From: an uncultured Actinoplanes sp.
GTDB taxonomy: Bacteria; Actinomycetota; Actinomycetes; Mycobacteriales; Micromonosporaceae
DNA length: 7,734 nt
Reading direction: 5' to 3'
NCBI GenBank assembly: GCA_934667465.1
Contig: CAKUMG010000240.1
Span: 1-7,734 of the forward strand
Under the pieces are notes generated by a model, which did not search any database, had not been told where the DNA came from, and saw only the letters and a list, made by a program, of their open reading frames with translations. Of the stretch, positions 5,827 through 7,734 are shown one piece after another (position 1 is the stretch's first letter; each line of letters starts with the position of its first letter). Position numbers and translations under genes: made by a program.

Positions 5827-7326
5827 TCAGCCGCGGCTCAGCTGACCGTACTGATTGGCGGTCGTGAAGACCTCCTGCGCGTACGGGCGGACGGCGTTGT
5901 AGGACAGGATGCCCTCCCACCACTTGTCCGGCCGGGACATGTCGCGGCCGCCTTTGCACAGGTAGAGGGCGGCTGCCAGCGCGGCGTCGTCGATGTCGTT
6001 GGGATCGGAGACCCCGTTGCCGTCGGCGTCGACCGCGTTGCCCACGGCCAGCTCGTTCCACGTGGTCGGGATGAACTGCATGGGCCCGATCGCTCGGTCG
6101 TATGTGGCGTCTTTGTCCAACACTCCCTGATCGGTGTCACGGATCATCTGGCGGCCGCCCTGACCGTCCAGGGGAAGTCCGAAGATCGGCGGCGTCACGG
6201 TGCCGTCGGCGTTGAGGACCGACCGGTTGACGCTGCCGTGCGCGGACTCGACCTTGCCGATGGCGGCGAGCGTCGTCCAGCTCAGGCGGCACCCGGGGGT
6301 GACGCGCGCGGCGACGAGCTCCGCATAGCCGTAGGCCTGGACGGCGACGACCGGGACCCCGGCCTTGGTGCCCACCTGCTGGGCCCAGCCCGCCAGCGCG
6401 TCGGCGGGCCGGGTCGCGGTGACGGTGCCCGGCATGGTGACCGCCGTCGACGGCACGCCGGCGACGGTGGGGGCGGCGCTGACACTGGGCAGGACGCCGC
6501 CCGGCTGACCGGCGCCGGGCGGCACGGTGCCGGGCACGGCGGCGCCGGGGCTGGGCTGGGCCGCACCGGAGGGAACCGCCCCCGACGGGGCCGCGGCGTC
6601 CTGGCCGATGCCGGGGGTGGGGCTGGGCGCAGGCGCCGAGTCGAGGGCGGCCGGGACCAGGTAGGCGCCCGCCGTCCCGGCGGCACCGAGGAGCAGGACG
6701 GCGAGGATGGCGGGCAGCACGAGGCGGCCGGTGGGGCGGCGGGCCCACTCGGCGGTGCCGCGGGCCATGGCTCCCGGGTGGGACGTGCGCATGCCGCGGG
6801 GCGGGCGCTCCCGCCCGGCGAGTGCGACCGCGGTGACCGACGGGGGAGGCGGACCTTCCGACTTCTGGCGCTTCTTGGCGCTCTCCGCGGTTGACTTGTC
6901 CGCGGCGCTCGATTCGGCGCCCTTGTCCGGCGCGGGGGACTTGTCCTCCAGATCGGACTTGCCCGCCGTGTTCGTCGGAGCGCCCGCTTCCGCCGCGCCC
7001 GGCCCCGTATTCACCGACCCGGCGGACGGCTCGCTCCCGGTGCCGGCAGCGGCTTCGGACGGCTTGCTCCCGGTGCCGGCAGCGGCTTCGGACGGCTTGG
7101 CCCCGGCATCGGAAGCGACCTCGGCCGGTGTGGTGCTGGTGCCGGAGCCGGGGTGGGAAGACCCGGACCCGGCCTCGGGCGAGACCCGGGGAGCGGGCAC
7201 TCCGCCCGCAGGATCGGCCGCCGGCGCGGGCGGAGTCTGCTCGGGCGCCGCGCCGGAGCTGCCGAGGGGGCCTCCGGTGTGCGGTGCCGCGGGGCGCTGC
7301 GAGGGTGTGTTCTGCCCGTCAACCAC
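5827..7326 (-). CDS. Membrane-anchored lytic transglycosylase, MltB/SLT_2-like
   Basis: It is predicted to cleave peptidoglycan glycan strands outside the membrane, forming 1,6-anhydro-muramyl ends. Of 499 residues, about 1-200 are Ala/Pro/Ser/Gly-rich and probably disordered, with a basic KKRQK at 151-155. One transmembrane helix follows at about 202-225 (LVLPAILAVLLLGAAGTAG), with RRPTGR before it indicating N-in topology. A Pro/Ala linker runs to about 305, and the catalytic domain spans about 305-495: AIGKVESAHG with presumed catalytic Glu360, RAIGPMQFIPTTWN at 411-424, DPNDIDDAALAAALYLC at 441-457, ILSYNAVRPYAQEVF. DADGNGVSD at 433-441 resembles an EF-hand calcium loop, as known in E. 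coli Slt35. Cys346 and Cys457, both predicted outside, could form a disulfide. The start is GTG with TAGGCT seven bases upstream and no Shine-Dalgarno. The divergent + strand promoter lies about 100 bp away. Confidence 0.88.
   Translation of the reverse strand: MVDGQNTPSQRPAAPHTGGPLGSSGAAPEQTPPAPAADPAGGVPAPRVSPEAGSGSSHPGSGTSTTPAEVASDAGAKPSEAAAGTGSKPSEAAAGTGSEPSAGSVNTGPGAAEAGAPTNTAGKSDLEDKSPAPDKGAESSAADKSTAESAKKRQKSEGPPPPSVTAVALAGRERPPRGMRTSHPGAMARGTAEWARRPTGRLVLPAILAVLLLGAAGTAGAYLVPAALDSAPAPSPTPGIGQDAAAPSGAVPSGAAQPSPGAAVPGTVPPGAGQPGGVLPSVSAAPTVAGVPSTAVTMPGTVTATRPADALAGWAQQVGTKAGVPVVAVQAYGYAELVAARVTPGCRLSWTTLAAIGKVESAHGSVNRSVLNADGTVTPPIFGLPLDGQGGRQMIRDTDQGVLDKDATYDRAIGPMQFIPTTWNELAVGNAVDADGNGVSDPNDIDDAALAAALYLCKGGRDMSRPDKWWEGILSYNAVRPYAQEVFTTANQYGQLSRG
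7023..7121. repeat. 33-bp in-frame tandem repeat (about 2.7 copies)
   Basis: Units at 7023-7055 and 7056-7088 differ at a single base, and 7089-7121 is a diverged third copy. Within the transglycosylase tail each unit encodes eleven residues of the type GTGSKPSEAAA. The near-identity suggests a recent duplication; the multiple-of-three length keeps the frame open. Confidence 0.9.
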
Positions 7327-7333
7327 CTGCCCG

Positions 7334-7339
7334 AGCCTA
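7334..7339 (-). promoter_or_regulatory. -10 element of the transglycosylase gene (leaderless type)
   Basis: TAGGCT on the minus strand lies exactly seven bases before GTG 7326, the spacing expected when transcription begins at the start codon. It has the same geometry as the element at 4583-4588. No convincing -35 was found. Confidence 0.5.
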
Positions 7340-7409
7340 CCGCCCGAAAGCCAGATCGCCGCCGATGGATGTGATCACGATCGGGCCCGGAGAACCTCGC
7401 AGTTGCGTT

Positions 7410-7427
7410 GCGGCGGATCATCGCCGC
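7410..7427. promoter_or_regulatory. Inverted repeat, candidate operator
   Basis: GCGGCG and CGCCGC flank a GATCAT centre, giving six-base perfect arms. It lies immediately upstream of the + strand TACCCT hexamer, in the spacer of that promoter, where a repressor could bind. A separate perfect palindrome GTGATCAC lies at 7371-7378. GC-rich sequence makes chance arms common, so this is only a candidate. Confidence 0.25.
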
Positions 7428-7433
7428 GCGACC

Positions 7434-7439
7434 TACCCT
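7434..7439 (+). promoter_or_regulatory. -10 element before the MPRYDFRC frame (leaderless type)
   Basis: TACCCT fits TANNNT and lies six bases before ATG 7446. TTGCGG at 7408-7413 is a possible -35 with a 20-bp spacer, which is long. It forms a divergent pair with the transglycosylase promoter. Confidence 0.45.
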
Positions 7440-7445
7440 GTCCGC

Positions 7446-7553
7446 ATGCCGCGATACGACTTCCGGTGTGGCCGTGTGGAAGCCGGCTGCGTGACCGGGG
7501 AACCACTCGACCTGATCCCGCCGGCCGGCCGGAGCGCGCCGCGATCGTCGTGA
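7446..7553 (+). pseudogene. Truncated FmdB-like zinc-ribbon frame (35 codons)
   Basis: The product opens MPRYDFRC, very like the start of actinobacterial FmdB-family (CxxC zinc-ribbon) proteins. The leaderless-type promoter just upstream supports a real 5' end. The family then expects a CxxCG pair and a longer protein with further cysteines; here it continues GRVEAGCVTGEP and stops at TGA 7551-7553 after 35 residues. No other frame nearby restores the pattern, apart from an isolated CGRCG in another frame at 7597-7611. The likely reading is a gene broken by deletion after codon 8. The alternatives are a genuine short protein or a chance resemblance of eight residues. Confidence 0.35.
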
Positions 7554-7580
7554 ACCGCGCGGCGATCGTCGTGAACCGCG
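7541..7580. repeat. Tandem direct repeat, 21-bp period
   Basis: GCGATCGTCGTGAACCGCG occurs at 7541-7559 and again, identical, at 7562-7580. The first copy spans the stop codon of the truncated FmdB-like frame. CGCGATC (7540-7546) and GATCGCG (7581-7587) flank the pair as an inverted repeat. It could be a slippage duplication or a paired protein-binding site. Confidence 0.85.
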
Positions 7581-7656
7581 GATCGCGCCCGGCACGTGTG
7601 GGCGGTGCGGGCACCCGCCGGCGGCATCGCGAACGTCCAATGAGAGTGATCGACCG

Positions 7657-7734
7657 ATGACGGCCCGGAGTCGCACAGGTGACCCGTCGGGGGACATCCG
7701 TTCGGCTCGGCGGAAATGGCCGCTCGCCGCGTGA
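7657..7734 (+). CDS. Short frame at window edge, doubtful
   Basis: A frame of 25 codons from ATG 7657 to a TGA at the last three bases of the window, with a weak GAGAG (7642-7646) ten bases upstream. The product opens MTARSRTGDPSGDIRSARR and ends KWPLAA, a basic stretch of the kind that precedes a membrane helix, for example in the N-terminal tail of SAF-domain proteins. The stop cuts it before any helix. A gene start at ATG 7717 running off the edge is also possible. I cannot identify it. Confidence 0.2.
   Translation: MTARSRTGDPSGDIRSARRKWPLAA

Noticed and set aside
4711..6894. 727-codon + strand frame across the acetyltransferase and transglycosylase
   Set aside because: Same reason: an antisense shadow of two genes with clear family motifs; it shows no motif of its own.
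6707..7660. 317-codon + strand frame over the transglycosylase N-terminus and the right edge
   Set aside because: It mirrors the low-complexity tail of the minus-strand gene and has no recognisable fold. Its end (ATGA with the ATG at 7657) looks like coupling but is probably chance.
7516..7734. Zinc-ribbon protein containing CGRCGH (7597-7614) in the frame of ATG 7657
   Set aside because: There is no plausible start codon upstream in that frame, a single CxxC in GC-rich sequence is easily chance, and the frame is Arg/Pro-rich without other family residues.

Overview
The window is very GC-rich, uses GTG starts and leaderless-type promoters, and carries a hemA-hemC-hemD-hemB order with a HemD that is fused to a methyltransferase-like domain. 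Together these point to a high-GC actinomycete (Actinomycetota). The mycobacteria/Streptomyces/Micromonospora group is plausible, but the genus cannot be fixed from the sequence alone.

Left half (1-4380, + strand): the early tetrapyrrole/heme pathway. It begins inside hemA (glutamyl-tRNA reductase; the N-terminal catalytic part lies upstream of the window). hemA overlaps hemC (hydroxymethylbilane synthase) by 4 bases (GTGA), and hemC overlaps hemD (uroporphyrinogen-III synthase with an N-terminal SUMT-like domain) by 4 bases (ATGA), so these three look translationally coupled. A 126-bp gap then separates hemD from hemB (ALA dehydratase). That gap holds a strong terminator-like hairpin with a T-run, plus two upstream pairings, one of which competes with the terminator. 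This suggests either a hemACD terminator or an attenuator in a hemB leader. Products run in pathway order: HemA makes glutamate-1-semialdehyde (the aminotransferase step is not seen here), HemB makes porphobilinogen, HemC the linear tetrapyrrole, and HemD closes it to uroporphyrinogen III.

Right half (4381-7326, - strand): three genes convergent with the heme block. They are a 60-aa acidic proline-rich protein of unknown function (4393-4575), a 339-aa tandem-GNAT acetyltransferase (4726-5745), and a 499-aa membrane-anchored lytic transglycosylase of the MltB/SLT_2 type with a long disordered cytoplasmic tail (5827-7326). Two DnaA-box-like 9-mers lie just upstream of the 60-aa gene. The 60-aa gene and the transglycosylase each have a TANNNT hexamer exactly 7 bases before the start codon, the signature of leaderless mRNAs.

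Right edge (7327-7734): a divergent promoter region. On the + strand a TACCCT hexamer lies 6 bases before an ATG whose product opens MPRYDFRC, like an FmdB-family zinc-ribbon protein, but the frame loses the family pattern at once and stops after 35 codons. A 21-bp-period direct repeat and a second short + strand frame (7657-7734) follow. This end looks like decayed or rearranged genes. No CRISPR array, insertion sequence, rRNA or tRNA was recognised. No clearly new multi-gene system is visible; the most unusual structure is the hemD-hemB leader.
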